Positions 22,847 through 32,027 of a DNA stretch of 64,000 nt are shown here, in pieces. This stretch comes from VRUE01 sp963702575 (GTDB taxonomy: Bacteria > Actinomycetota > Thermoleophilia > Solirubrobacterales > 70-9), in the NCBI GenBank assembly GCA_963702575.1, contig CAVPCU010000002.1:1-64000 (forward strand), written 5' to 3'. The translations under genes were made by a program, and so were the position numbers. The first letter of the stretch is position 1. Each line of letters opens with the position of its first letter. Under the pieces are notes generated by a model. It was not told the DNA's origin. It saw only the letters and a program-made list of their open reading frames with translations, and ran no database searches.

Positions 22847-25621
22847 TCAGTGCTTGCTGCCCTTCCCGCAGGCGGGGATGTTGAGCCGCAGGTTGTTCCG
22901 CTTCAGCTGGCGGCTGTTCTGGGCTTTGATGTTGAGGAAGCCGTTGGTCGGCCTCGAGCAGAGGTTCCTCGAGTTGACCAGGAGGCCCTTGCTGCCGCCC
23001 TTCATCGTCATTTCGAACTTGCTCACCGAGACGTCGGGCGTTTCGTTGAACACGGTCTTGAGGCGGCCGTGCGCGGAGCTGATCACGCCGCGCAGCCGGA
23101 TCGGGATCTGGCCGTGCAGGTCGGCCAGCAGGTCCGGCAGTTCGTGGTTGGACGAGGTCAGGTAGACGGGCCCTTCGAGCGGCTGGCCGAGCAGCGAGGA
23201 CTTCGCCTTGGCGTGCCCGTAGATCGAGTTCTTCGGGCATTCGTTGGCCGCCAGCTGGACCCGGGTGCAGATCGTCTTGATGTGGGCCTGGTCGAGGATC
23301 GTCGCCCGCGGCAGGATGAAGGCCGTGCGACGAATGTTGGCGTCGCCGTTGCGGCCTTCGACGATAGCCCTGAACTTCGGGTTGTCCGCCCGCTGCGTCT
23401 GCCCCTTGCCGCCGAGGATCCTGGCGAAGAACTTCGGCTTGAACTGGAGCTTGCTGCATTCCTTCCCCTGGAACGAGGTGCTCTGCTTCGATTCGAACCA
23501 GCTCGCCGGGTTGGCCGGATTCCCGCCGCCGCCGAAGATGCTCGAGGCGACCGGGAAGGCGCTGCGGCAGGTGGTCGGGTTGAGGGTGAACTTGGAGCGG
23601 TTGATCGAGACGTCGATCGAGCGGACGTCCAGCTTCACCCCGCCGAATATGTAGGGGATCGGGTCCGAGACGGCGTGGACTTCAGCCGTTTCCGGGTCGA
23701 CGTTGATCGCGACCCTGACGGCCACGACGCCGAGGTCGTACGGGCCGGCCACCGCGGGCGTGACGAAGACCATGCTGATCGGCGCGCCTTTGTAGGGGCC
23801 GGCCAGGTAGGCCTTGCCGGTGGTGCGGAACGGTGCCGCGCCCGACCCGACGTCGGTGCTGAACGTCCCGACCTGGCTGTTGGCCGGGCAGCTCGGCGAG
23901 GCCTGCTCGGCGACGCCGCTGTTGGTCGTGGCCGCGTCGATCTTCGCCTGCGGGCAGTATTCGGTGCCCTTCAGACTGGCGATCATCCCGGGCGGCAGGT
24001 TGACGTTGATCTGGCGGATCTCCTGCGCCCCGTCGGGCCTGGACAGGTGGAATTCGAAGGGGCTGAAAGCACCCGCCTTCGAGCCCTGCGGCCCGGCCGA
24101 GTAGGTCAGGTTGAACGGCCGTTCGGCCAGCGTTTTCGGACACGGACCGCCGCCGGGTGCCGAGGTCAGGTTGAATTCCCCGCTCGGGTGGGCGTTGCCG
24201 TTTTCCGACCACGGCGTCAGTTCCGAGGTCGTCTTGTTCGGCCCGCAGGTGTTCGGCGTCGTCAGCGCGCCTCGCGGCCCGCCGTTGAGGTGGATGATGA
24301 ATTCGCTGAACGTGGCCTGCGGGTTTTCGTCGACCACCACGGTGACCTGGCCGGTCTGCGGGTTGGGGAAGATCTGCCCTTTGAGGCGGACGTTGACGCC
24401 GTATTTTTCAGACTCGACGGTGAGGAAGATCCGGAACTGATTGCCCGAGTTCGGGTTCTGGCTTTCCGGCTGGGCGATGTAGACCTTCCCGTGCAGCGTG
24501 TTGGGCGGCAGCGAAGGCGTTTCGACGTCGACCGTGCCGATCTCCGAGGCGGCCGGACATTGGATCGCGTTGTTCGTGTGGTAGGCGAACTGCGCGTTGG
24601 TGCAGGTCGCGAGCCCGTTGGCCAGCGACGGGTTGATCCCCGCCCCTTCGGGCAGCGTCACCTTCGCGGTCTTGAGATACGAGTTGGCGATCGGTTTCGA
24701 GGCGTCGAAGGGGATGCCGAGGTTGATCGTCGCCGGGTCAGGCGAGTCGGTCGAGCTGTTGACCGTGGTTTTGAGCGTCGGATCGAAGGGGATGTTGCCG
24801 CAGTTTTCGCCAACAAACGGCGTGGGGAAGGTGGCGGCAGCGCTTGCGCCTTCATGAGAGTCCACGTGCAGTTCGGCCGTCTGCGGCTTGCCACAGACAC
24901 TTGGGTTGGTCAGGTAGGTGCCGTCACCGGCTTGGCCGTTGAAGACGAGTCGGGAGCCGACGATCGGTGGGCTGGTGCCCGGCGGTTCGCCGGGGGGTAG
25001 GTGGATTTCGCTGATCGTGAAGGTGACGTGCTGGTCAACAGGATTGAGGGAGCCGACGATGAACGTCGGCCCTGCAGCCGTCAAGAACGCCACCATCGAC
25101 GGATGGCCTTCGAATGGGACGACGTTGTAGACCGGCAGCGCGGCCCGCGCAACCGTAGGCCCGGCGGCCACGACGACGGTGAGGTAGTTGGTGCCAACCT
25201 GGGCTTCAGGACAACTGATCGGCGCCGTGGGCAGCTGTTCGAGGGTGCACTTGGGAGCAGCCTCGGGGTTGACGCTCAGCCCTTCAGGCGTGTCGACGAT
25301 GATGTCTTTGACAAAGCCATCCGGAAACCCGGCGGTGTTGTTCAGGGTGAAGTCGGTGATCGCGAGGTTCGGGTGGCCGGCGGCCTGTTTGAACCACCTT
25401 GCTTCATTTGCAGGTTCGCCAGTTTTCGCCGTGCATTGGCCTGGGACCGGGGGTAGCGGAAACGCGCCCGGCGCCGCTGGGGCCTCGACACTTTCTTTGC
25501 ACGTCAACGCTTCCCAGTTAGCGATGCCGAAGGCACCCTGGGCGCTTGAGGCGCCTAGCGCGAAAACGAGCAGTGCAGCAACAAGCGTAAGCAGGCCGAG
25601 CGATCGCGCCGGAACTCTCAT
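22847..25621 (-). CDS. large secreted Cys-containing repeat protein, 924 aa
   Basis: ATG 25621 is chosen because GGAGGAGA lies just upstream and it starts a signal peptide (RSLGLLTLVAALLVFALGAS with cleavage after SSAQG). At least four units share the pattern CPxxSxxGT...(15-25)...G.vY(L/I): SCPEAQVGTNYLTVVVAAGP, CPAASEIGTVDVETPSLPPN, CPANSQVGTFSTDVGSGAAP and ECPKNSIYGHAKAKSSLLGQ, each followed by a segment like GKVYIAQP or GKAYLAGP. Each is preceded by an L(P/N)xG segment. The family is unknown to me; I infer an extracellular beta-rich surface or adhesin-like protein with disulfides. No C-terminal anchor is seen, only a basic end (ACGKGSKH). Confidence 0.85.
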   Translation of the reverse strand: MRVPARSLGLLTLVAALLVFALGASSAQGAFGIANWEALTCKESVEAPAAPGAFPLPPVPGQCTAKTGEPANEARWFKQAAGHPNLAITDFTLNNTAGFPDGFVKDIIVDTPEGLSVNPEAAPKCTLEQLPTAPISCPEAQVGTNYLTVVVAAGPTVARAALPVYNVVPFEGHPSMVAFLTAAGPTFIVGSLNPVDQHVTFTISEIHLPPGEPPGTSPPIVGSRLVFNGQAGDGTYLTNPSVCGKPQTAELHVDSHEGASAAATFPTPFVGENCGNIPFDPTLKTTVNSSTDSPDPATINLGIPFDASKPIANSYLKTAKVTLPEGAGINPSLANGLATCTNAQFAYHTNNAIQCPAASEIGTVDVETPSLPPNTLHGKVYIAQPESQNPNSGNQFRIFLTVESEKYGVNVRLKGQIFPNPQTGQVTVVVDENPQATFSEFIIHLNGGPRGALTTPNTCGPNKTTSELTPWSENGNAHPSGEFNLTSAPGGGPCPKTLAERPFNLTYSAGPQGSKAGAFSPFEFHLSRPDGAQEIRQINVNLPPGMIASLKGTEYCPQAKIDAATTNSGVAEQASPSCPANSQVGTFSTDVGSGAAPFRTTGKAYLAGPYKGAPISMVFVTPAVAGPYDLGVVAVRVAINVDPETAEVHAVSDPIPYIFGGVKLDVRSIDVSINRSKFTLNPTTCRSAFPVASSIFGGGGNPANPASWFESKQSTSFQGKECSKLQFKPKFFARILGGKGQTQRADNPKFRAIVEGRNGDANIRRTAFILPRATILDQAHIKTICTRVQLAANECPKNSIYGHAKAKSSLLGQPLEGPVYLTSSNHELPDLLADLHGQIPIRLRGVISSAHGRLKTVFNETPDVSVSKFEMTMKGGSKGLLVNSRNLCSRPTNGFLNIKAQNSRQLKRNNLRLNIPACGKGSKH

Positions 25622-25719
25622 GTGGTTCTCCTCCAAAGACGGGTTCAAAATCTCAAAATCGTTACCCGCCTCCCGCAGTTGAAAACGGTACACGATGGAA
25701 CCCTTCCGCTCCATCGGGG

Positions 25720-26715
25720 CTAACTACTGAATGGCCAATTCCCCCAGAGGCGCTCCTCCGCGTCGGCTACGCAGTTGGCCGCTGCGTCGATCTGCCGCCA
25801 CAGAGCCGGATCCGGCTCCTCGCGCTCGCTGGCGGCGCGGAACGCCTCGGCCAGCTCGGTCCAGGCGGCGGCGGCGTCGGCCGCCAGTGGCGCCTCGGGC
25901 CGTCCCGCCTCTTCGAGGAAGCGCGAGTACATCAGGCGGAAGGCGCCGCCGCCGGTGCCGCGGCGCTCGATCACCTGGTAGCCGAAGCGCGCGCACCACT
26001 GCCAGTCCTCGGCGACCTCCGGCCAGGAGCCCGCCTCGGCGGCGAGGCGGCGGACCGCGCCGAGGCCGGAGAACTCGCCGAACTCGGGCTCGAGCATCGC
26101 GAGGGCGGCGCGCTCGATCGCCGCCGGGATCGCCGCCCGCAGCCGCTCGGGCGAGACCGCCCCGGAGGCGGTGAACATGTGGCCGGCGAGCGGGTAGGCG
26201 GGGTGGCCGCTGTGGCGCGCCCGGTCGAGGCTCTCCAGGCGCGTCGTCTGCAGCTGCTCGAAGCCGGTGTCGGAGAGATGCGCCACCTCCTCGTCGTAGC
26301 CGGCGAGGACGACGGCGTGGCCGGGGAAGTGGGCCGAGTTGCCGTAGTGGTCGAGGTGGTAGAGGTCGGTGAGCAGGAGGACGGGGTTGCCGGCATCGAC
26401 CTCGGCCCGCGCCGCCTCCCAGGCCCCGTCGTCCCCTGGCTCGAACGTCCGAAGCTCGAGAGCTGCTCCAGTCAGCTCGGCGAACGTCTCCTCCAGCCGC
26501 GCCGTGCGCCCGTTGAACCAGCGGCTTGGAGATGCCTCCTCGATCGTCACGTAGTAGAAGCAGGCGCCGGCGCCCAGCCCGAACGCCATCTCCTCGCTCA
26601 GCTCGACCCCATGGAAGGCGAGCAGGTTCCTCAACGCGGTCGAGCCGCAGTGGTGGCCAGGGGTATGGACGTAGTCAGCGACGAAGGGCATCGCCGCATC
26701 TTGACCGACCGGCAT
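25720..26715 (-). CDS. BtrH N-terminal / DUF4872 domain protein (papain-like fold)
   Basis: The N-terminal half has YVHTPGHHCGSTALRNLLAF with the likely nucleophilic Cys and, about 140 residues later, AHFPGHAVVLAGYDEE with the His, the pattern of BtrH_N (butirosin biosynthesis H-like acyltransferase/peptidase fold). The C-terminal half (AAIERAALAMLEPEFGEFSG, RLMYSRFLEEAG) matches the helical DUF4872 that commonly follows. Members transfer or hydrolyse acyl groups in natural-product or peptide pathways; the substrate here is unknown. The start is either ATG 26715 (GGAGG only 2 bases away) or ATG 26691. The gene is divergent from a PAP2 phosphatase gene with 14 bases between starts. Confidence 0.8.
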   Translation of the reverse strand: MPVGQDAAMPFVADYVHTPGHHCGSTALRNLLAFHGVELSEEMAFGLGAGACFYYVTIEEASPSRWFNGRTARLEETFAELTGAALELRTFEPGDDGAWEAARAEVDAGNPVLLLTDLYHLDHYGNSAHFPGHAVVLAGYDEEVAHLSDTGFEQLQTTRLESLDRARHSGHPAYPLAGHMFTASGAVSPERLRAAIPAAIERAALAMLEPEFGEFSGLGAVRRLAAEAGSWPEVAEDWQWCARFGYQVIERRGTGGGAFRLMYSRFLEEAGRPEAPLAADAAAAWTELAEAFRAASEREEPDPALWRQIDAAANCVADAEERLWGNWPFSS

Positions 26716-26729
26716 ATCCTCCGCCGCCG

Positions 26730-27224
26730 ATGGCCGAGCTCGACCTCAGACTGCTGCGCTGGTTTCGCACCCATGGGCACTCGCCCGGCGTGGAGGAAGC
26801 TGCGAAAGCGCTGGGCAGGGCCGGCAACAACGCGACTGTCTGGGTCGTGCTGGGCGTGGTGCTGGCGCTGATCGACCCCGGGGGGCGCGAAGCGTGGCTG
26901 ATCTGCGCCGCGCTCGGCCCGATCGCGATCGCCCTCAACTACGGGATCAAGCTGCTCGTCCGCCGGCCGCGGCCGGTGCTGGAGGGGCTGCCGCCGCTCG
27001 GCGGTGCGCCCAGCTCGCTCAGCTTCCCCTCCGCCCACGCGCTCTCCTCCTTCGCGGTGGCGACGGCGATGTTCCGGGTCGACCCGGCGAGCGCGGGCGC
27101 CTTCCTCGTCGCCCTCGCCCTCTCGCTCGGCCGCCCCTACCTGGGGATGCACTACCCCTCCGACGTCCTCGCCGGCGCCCTGCTCGGCATCCTCCTGGGG
27201 CTGGTCGTCCCGCTCTCGCTATGA
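26730..27224 (+). CDS. PAP2 superfamily membrane phosphatase
   Basis: ATG 26730 gives MAELDLRLLRWFRTHGHSPG. The three PAP2 motifs are present: KLLVRRPRPVLEG, SFPSAHALSS and GRPYLGMHYPSDVLAG, with the catalytic His and Asp. Four to five membrane helices. At 164 residues it is a minimal PAP2 protein. It probably dephosphorylates a lipid phosphate such as phosphatidic acid or undecaprenyl pyrophosphate. Its stop overlaps the ychF start (ATGA). Confidence 0.88.
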   Translation: MAELDLRLLRWFRTHGHSPGVEEAAKALGRAGNNATVWVVLGVVLALIDPGGREAWLICAALGPIAIALNYGIKLLVRRPRPVLEGLPPLGGAPSSLSFPSAHALSSFAVATAMFRVDPASAGAFLVALALSLGRPYLGMHYPSDVLAGALLGILLGLVVPLSL

Positions 27225-28294
27225 AGGTCGGGATCGTCGGGCTGCCCAACGCGGGCAAGTCGACTCTCTTCAACGCGCTGACCAAGGGCGGCGCGCAGAC
27301 CGGCGACTACCCGTTCACCACGATCGAGCCCAACGTCGCGATCGCCCAGGTTCCCGACGAGCGCCTGCGGCAGGTGGGGGAGACGGTCCGCAGCTCCGAG
27401 CTGGTGCCGGCGACGATCTCCTTCCACGACATCGCCGGCCTGGTCAAGGGCGCCTCCGAGGGCGAGGGCCTCGGCAACAAGTTCCTCGCCTCGATCCGCG
27501 AGACCGACGCGATCTGCCACGTCGTCCGCTGCCACGCCGACTCCGGCGTCCCCCACCCCGACGGCCGCGTCGACCCGCTCGCCGACATCGAGACGATCGA
27601 GACCGAGCTGGTCCTCTCCGACTACGAGCAGGCGGAGCGGCGCCTGCACCGGGTCCAGAAGGGAGCCAAGTCGGGCGACGCCGAGGCGATCGCCGAGCGC
27701 GACTGGCTCGAGCAGGTGGTCGCGGCGCTCGCCGCCGGCAAGCCCGCCCGTTCGGTCCCGGTTCCCGACGCGGCCGCCCACGGGCCGCTCAACCTGCAGG
27801 CGTTGACCACCAAGCCGATCCTCTACGTCGCCAACGTCGACGAGGGCGACGCCGAGGCGCCGCCGGCGGTCGCCGAGCACGCCGCCGCGATCGGCGCCGG
27901 CGTGGTCGCGGTCAGCGCCCGGATCGAGGGCGAGCTGGCCGAGCTCGACCCGGTCGAAGCGGCGGAGATGCGCGAGTCCTACGGGGTCGAGGGCTCCGGC
28001 CTCGACCGCCTCGTCCGCGCCGCCTACGAGCTGCTCGAGCTGATCACCTTCTTCACCGCCGGCGAGGACAAGGAAGCGGTGGCGCGGCCGCTGCCCCGCG
28101 GCGCCACCGCCTGGGAGGCGGCGGGGACGATCCACACCGAGATCCAGGAAGCCTTCGTCAAGGCCGAGGCGATCGGGTGGCGCGAGCTGGTCGAGTGCGG
28201 CGGCTACGCCCCCGCCCGCGATCGCGGACTGCTCCGCGTCGAGGGGCGCGACTACGTGGTCCAGGACGGCGACGTGATCACGATTAAGGTCTGA
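27221..28294 (+). CDS. ychF: redox/ribosome-associated ATPase YchF (OLA1 family)
   Basis: ATG 27221. It contains G1 GLPNAGKSTLFNALTKG, G2 region GDYPFTTIEPN, G3 DIAGLVKGASEGEGLGNKFL, the non-canonical specificity loop VANVDEG in place of NKxD (explaining ATP preference) and a C-terminal TGS domain (LITFFTAGEDKEAVARPLPR, FVKAEAIGW, GRDYVVQDGDVITIKV). The 357 residues are normal. YchF binds ribosomes and is a stress-response regulator. Intact and highly conserved. Confidence 0.96.
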   Translation: MKVGIVGLPNAGKSTLFNALTKGGAQTGDYPFTTIEPNVAIAQVPDERLRQVGETVRSSELVPATISFHDIAGLVKGASEGEGLGNKFLASIRETDAICHVVRCHADSGVPHPDGRVDPLADIETIETELVLSDYEQAERRLHRVQKGAKSGDAEAIAERDWLEQVVAALAAGKPARSVPVPDAAAHGPLNLQALTTKPILYVANVDEGDAEAPPAVAEHAAAIGAGVVAVSARIEGELAELDPVEAAEMRESYGVEGSGLDRLVRAAYELLELITFFTAGEDKEAVARPLPRGATAWEAAGTIHTEIQEAFVKAEAIGWRELVECGGYAPARDRGLLRVEGRDYVVQDGDVITIKV

Positions 28295-28296
28295 CG

Positions 28297-29286
28297 ATGG
28301 ACCAGGGAGCGCGGTTTCCGCGGGTCGCCGCCAGGGCGGGCCACTACGAGAGCTTCTACGTCAAGGCGTGCCGGCCGGGCGGCGGGCAGGGGATCTGGAT
28401 CCGCCACACCGTGCACAAGCGCCCGGGCGCCGAGCCCAACGCCTCGATCTGGTTCGTCCTCTTCGACCGCGAGGCGGCCGCGCCGCGGGCGACGAAGGTG
28501 ACCGTGCCGGCGGCGGAGCTGTCCTCGCCGGTCGGCTCCTGGGTCCGGATCGGCGACTCCGAGATCGGCCCGGGGCGGGCTAGCGGCTCGGTGGAGACCG
28601 ACGCCCTAAAGGCCTCCTGGGAGCTGGACTTCGCCGGCGACGCCCCGCCCTGCAAGTACCTGCCCTCCGACCGCCTCTACGAGACGCGGCTGCCGAAGAC
28701 GAAGTTCGTCGCCCCCTTCCCCGACGCCCGCTTCGACGGCCGCCTGGAGGTCGGCGGCGAGGAGATCGAGATCGCCGGCTGGCCGGGGATGATCGGCCAC
28801 AACTGGGGCAGCGAGCACGCCGAGCGCTGGGTCTGGCTCGAGGGGACCGGCTTCGCCGACTCGCCCGAGACCTACTTCGACGCCGGCGCCGCCCGGATCG
28901 CGCTCGGCCCCTGGACGACGCCCTGGGTCCCCTCCGGCATGTTGATGCTCGACGGCGAGGCCCACCGCCTCGGCGGCTTCGGCCACATCCGCTCGGCGTC
29001 GATCGAGGAGTCCCCCGAGGCCTGCGCCTTCGTCCTTCCCGGCAAGGACGTCACCGTCCGCGGCCGCGTCTCGGCCCCGAAGAAGGACTTCGTCGGCTGG
29101 ATCTACGCCGACCCCAAGGGCCCAGAGCACAACACGATCAACTGCTCGGTCTCCGACCTCGAGCTGACGGTGGAACGACCGGGACAGCCGAACCGAGAGC
29201 TGACCCTCCCAGCCGGCGCCGCCTACGAGTTCGGCATGCGCGAGACCGACCACGGAGTCCCGATCCAGCCCTACCCTGACGGCTGA
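28297..29286 (+). CDS. lipocalin-like protein (AttH/CrtC or tocopherol-cyclase-like)
   Basis: ATG 28297, two bases after the ychF stop. The 329-residue protein has a two-domain beta architecture with GHYESFYVKACRPGGGQGIW, IWIRHTVHKRPGAEP and the recognisable GMIGHNWGSEHAERWVWLEG motif (residues ~163-182), seen in AttH/CrtC-type lipocalin proteins. No signal peptide. Members of this fold act as hydratases, cyclases or lipid carriers, so no reaction is assigned. The next gene converges, ending 6 bases after this stop. Confidence 0.7.
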   Translation: MDQGARFPRVAARAGHYESFYVKACRPGGGQGIWIRHTVHKRPGAEPNASIWFVLFDREAAAPRATKVTVPAAELSSPVGSWVRIGDSEIGPGRASGSVETDALKASWELDFAGDAPPCKYLPSDRLYETRLPKTKFVAPFPDARFDGRLEVGGEEIEIAGWPGMIGHNWGSEHAERWVWLEGTGFADSPETYFDAGAARIALGPWTTPWVPSGMLMLDGEAHRLGGFGHIRSASIEESPEACAFVLPGKDVTVRGRVSAPKKDFVGWIYADPKGPEHNTINCSVSDLELTVERPGQPNRELTLPAGAAYEFGMRETDHGVPIQPYPDG

Positions 29287-29292
29287 GGGCTC

Positions 29293-30465
29293 CTACCCGC
29301 CGACGCCGCCGGCCGGGCCTGACGGCTGTTCCCCGCCGCCGGATTCTCCGCCCGAAGGCTTGCCGTTGACGAGCTTCTGGAAGCTCATCCAGGTCGAGTA
29401 GGCGCCGAGGGCGGACTCGAGCTGGTCGCCGCGGATGCTGGTCGTTCCGCCGCTGCCGATGAGCTTCGCTTCGACGATGCGCGGCGATACGCCCTGCTTG
29501 GTGATCACGACCTGCTTCAGCGCGCCGTTCAGGTAGCTGCCCAGCTTGGAGTCGATTTCGCCCTGCGAGAACTTGAGCTGCCAGGTGTGCAGCGGGCAGG
29601 CGCCGTCGTAGGGGTCGGGAACGCCGACGAGGTAGGGCACGGGGGGGCCGAAGAAGACGTTCTGGACGCTCTCGGTGTGGCCGCCGGAGCAGGCCGAGAA
29701 GAAGGTCTCGGCGATCTTGCCGCCGTACATCACCACCTGGCCCCTGGTCGCGTCGGCCGCTTCGTCGGTGGTGGCAGTCTCGCTGGAGAGCCCTTTGTAG
29801 ACCTGGCTGCGGGTGTCGTCGTAGAGGTCGAAGCCGTTGCCGCCGACGCTGCCGGTGAGGGCGAAGGAGCGGGCCGCGACGGCCTGGGAGCGCAGCGCCG
29901 CCTGGGGCCAGGAGGCGGGCGACTCGTTGGCGATCACGCCCTTCACGTACTGGTCGACCGGGAGGGCGTTGACCGCGTTGAGCGAGCCGACGTCGCTTTC
30001 GGTCGGGACCACCTCGAGGGCCCCGCGGTAGGGGACGCCGCCGATCGTCACCCGCCCTGCGCCGGCGGCGCGGAGGCGGCGGCCGCAGTTGGCGAGCGGC
30101 TTGCCGCCCGAGCTGCGCAGCTGGACGCTGCGGGCGATCCGGTGCGCCTCGTAGTCGCGCCCCGCTTCGAGGCTCACCCCGCAGGCGCTGGTCGCGCCGC
30201 TGAAGGGCACGTCGCCGCCGTCGATGCCGACCAGCACGCGGACGATCCGCGGTTCGGCCAGCGTGCCGATCGTCGTCCCCTGGTAGTAGTGGGCGAGGAT
30301 GAAGCGGTAGCCCTTGCCGTGCAGGGCGTAGCCGTAGGCGCCGTACTGGCTCATCCCCACGCCGTGGCCGAAGCCGTGGCCGGTGACGTCCCACTCGACG
30401 CCCGCCCCACGGGCGCTGGGCGCAAGGAGGAGGAAGAGGAGGAGGGCTGTGAGTCGGAGGCGCAT
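29293..30465 (-). CDS. secreted SpoIID/LytB domain protein
   Basis: ATG 30465 starts a signal peptide (RLTALLLFLLLAPSARG). The mature protein opens with the actinobacterial GHGFGHGVGMSQYGAYGYA motif. The SpoIID domain follows: LPVDQYVKGVIANESPASWP, ALRSQAVAARSFAL, DDTRSQVYKG and the FFSACSGGHTESVQNVF motif. It ends in a Gly/Ser/Pro-rich tail. SpoIID enzymes are lytic transglycosylases acting on peptidoglycan lacking stem peptides; in non-sporulating actinobacteria related proteins are secreted cell-wall enzymes. Intact, 390 residues. Confidence 0.88.
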   Translation of the reverse strand: MRLRLTALLLFLLLAPSARGAGVEWDVTGHGFGHGVGMSQYGAYGYALHGKGYRFILAHYYQGTTIGTLAEPRIVRVLVGIDGGDVPFSGATSACGVSLEAGRDYEAHRIARSVQLRSSGGKPLANCGRRLRAAGAGRVTIGGVPYRGALEVVPTESDVGSLNAVNALPVDQYVKGVIANESPASWPQAALRSQAVAARSFALTGSVGGNGFDLYDDTRSQVYKGLSSETATTDEAADATRGQVVMYGGKIAETFFSACSGGHTESVQNVFFGPPVPYLVGVPDPYDGACPLHTWQLKFSQGEIDSKLGSYLNGALKQVVITKQGVSPRIVEAKLIGSGGTTSIRGDQLESALGAYSTWMSFQKLVNGKPSGGESGGGEQPSGPAGGVGG

Positions 30466-30541
30466 CTCTCGGTCAACAGATTCGCGAAACCGTAGTCTCG
30501 GCCTGCTCTAGTCTGAAAAGACCCGACCACGAGGAGGTCCG

Positions 30542-31987
30542 ATGGCGACGCGAGCGGTGCAGGCACTCGATCACAAGCTCCTGGTCGCCGGCGAGTGGCT
30601 CGAGACCGGCGAGTGGGACGAGGTCGCCAGCCCCTACGACGGCAGCCCGGTGGGCCGGGTCGCCCGCGGCGACGCCGCCCTGGTCGACCGCGCCGCGATC
30701 GCGGCGCGCGCCGCCTTCGAGTCCGGCGACTTCGCCCAGCACGACCGCGCCGCGATCCTCGACCGCGCCGCCGAGCTGGTCGGCGAGCGCCTCGACGACC
30801 TCGCCCTGACGATCGCCGCCGAGGCGGGCAAGCCGCTGAGGACCGCTCAGGCCGAGGCCGCCCGCTGCGTCGACACGCTGATCTTCTCCGCGGTCGAGGC
30901 GCGCAAGCTGACCGGGGGCACCGTGCCGATGGACGCCTCGCCGGCGGGCGCCGGCAAGCTCGGCGTGATGCTGCGCGTCCCCTACGGGGTCGTCGGCGCG
31001 ATCAGCCCCTTCAACTTCCCGCTCAACCTGGTCGCCCACAAGCTCGGCCCGGCGCTCGCCGCCGGCAACGCGGTCGTCCTCAAGCCGGCCGGGCAGACGC
31101 CGATCTCGGCGTTGAAGCTGGCCGCGATCCTGCTCGAGGCGGGCCTGCCGGAGGGCTGGCTCAGCGTCGTCCCCGGCCCCGGCTCCGACGTCGGCAACGC
31201 GATCGTCGAGCACGAGCTGACCGGTGCGCTCAGCTTCACCGGCTCGGCCGGGGTGGGTTGGGGGATCCGCAGTCGCGTCCCGCACAAGAAGGTCAACCTC
31301 GAGCTCGGCTCCAACGCGCCGCTGATCGTCCACGCCGACGGCGACTGGGAGGTCGCGGCGGACAAAGCCACGCTGCACGCCTTCTCCCACGCCGGCCAGA
31401 GCTGCATCTCGATCCAGCGGATCCTCGTCCACGAGAACGTCGCCGAGGCGTTCACCGAGCGGCTGGTCGCGGGCGCCGGGGCGCTCAGGGTCGGCGACCC
31501 GCTCGATCCCGAGACCGACGTCGGCCCGCTGATCACGCCCGGCGACCGCGACCGGGTGAAGGAGTGGGTCGACGAGGCGGTGGCGGAAGGCGCCGAGCTG
31601 CTCACCGGCGGCGAGCTGGTCGACGAGGGCCGCTGCCTGGCGCCGACCCTGCTCGGCGCGCCGCCGCGCGAGGCCCGGGTCTGGTGTGAGGAGGTCTTCG
31701 GCCCGGTGGCGACGATCGACCGCTACCGCGAGTTCGGCGAGGCGCTGCGGATGGCCAACGACTCCAAGTTCGGCCTCCAGGCGGGGGTCTTCACCCGCGA
31801 CCTCGGCCGCGGCCTCGAGGCCGCCCGCACGCTCGAGTTCGGCGGGGTCCTGATCAACGAGGTGCCGACCTTCCGCGCCGACCAGCAGCCTTACGGCGGC
31901 GTCAAGGACTCCGGCAACACCCGCGAGGGCCCCGCCTACGCCGTCCTCGAGCTCACCGAGGAGCGCTTCGTCACCCTGCAGGGCTGA
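30542..31987 (+). CDS. NAD(P)-dependent aldehyde dehydrogenase
   Basis: ATG 30542 preceded by GAGGAGG. The ALDH landmarks are VVGAISPFNFPLNLVAHKLG, FTGSAGVGWGIRS, the Glu in VNLELGSNAPLIV, the catalytic Cys in HAGQSCISIQRILVHENV and QQPYGGVKDSGNTREGPAYA. The 481 residues are standard. It resembles broad-specificity ALDHs of the lactaldehyde or phosphonoacetaldehyde type. It is distinct from the larger ALDH at 17.4-19.0 kb. It stands alone, followed 40 bases later by an exporter gene on the same strand. Confidence 0.9.
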   Translation: MATRAVQALDHKLLVAGEWLETGEWDEVASPYDGSPVGRVARGDAALVDRAAIAARAAFESGDFAQHDRAAILDRAAELVGERLDDLALTIAAEAGKPLRTAQAEAARCVDTLIFSAVEARKLTGGTVPMDASPAGAGKLGVMLRVPYGVVGAISPFNFPLNLVAHKLGPALAAGNAVVLKPAGQTPISALKLAAILLEAGLPEGWLSVVPGPGSDVGNAIVEHELTGALSFTGSAGVGWGIRSRVPHKKVNLELGSNAPLIVHADGDWEVAADKATLHAFSHAGQSCISIQRILVHENVAEAFTERLVAGAGALRVGDPLDPETDVGPLITPGDRDRVKEWVDEAVAEGAELLTGGELVDEGRCLAPTLLGAPPREARVWCEEVFGPVATIDRYREFGEALRMANDSKFGLQAGVFTRDLGRGLEAARTLEFGGVLINEVPTFRADQQPYGGVKDSGNTREGPAYAVLELTEERFVTLQG

Positions 31988-32027
31988 GCCCTCCAGTTCG
32001 TGCATGCGCTTTGCAAGGATGAAGAAC

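Noticed and set aside
22850..25000. 716-residue plus-strand open frame
   Set aside because: Antisense to the secreted repeat protein, which has a signal peptide and a ribosome binding site; the plus-strand frame has neither.
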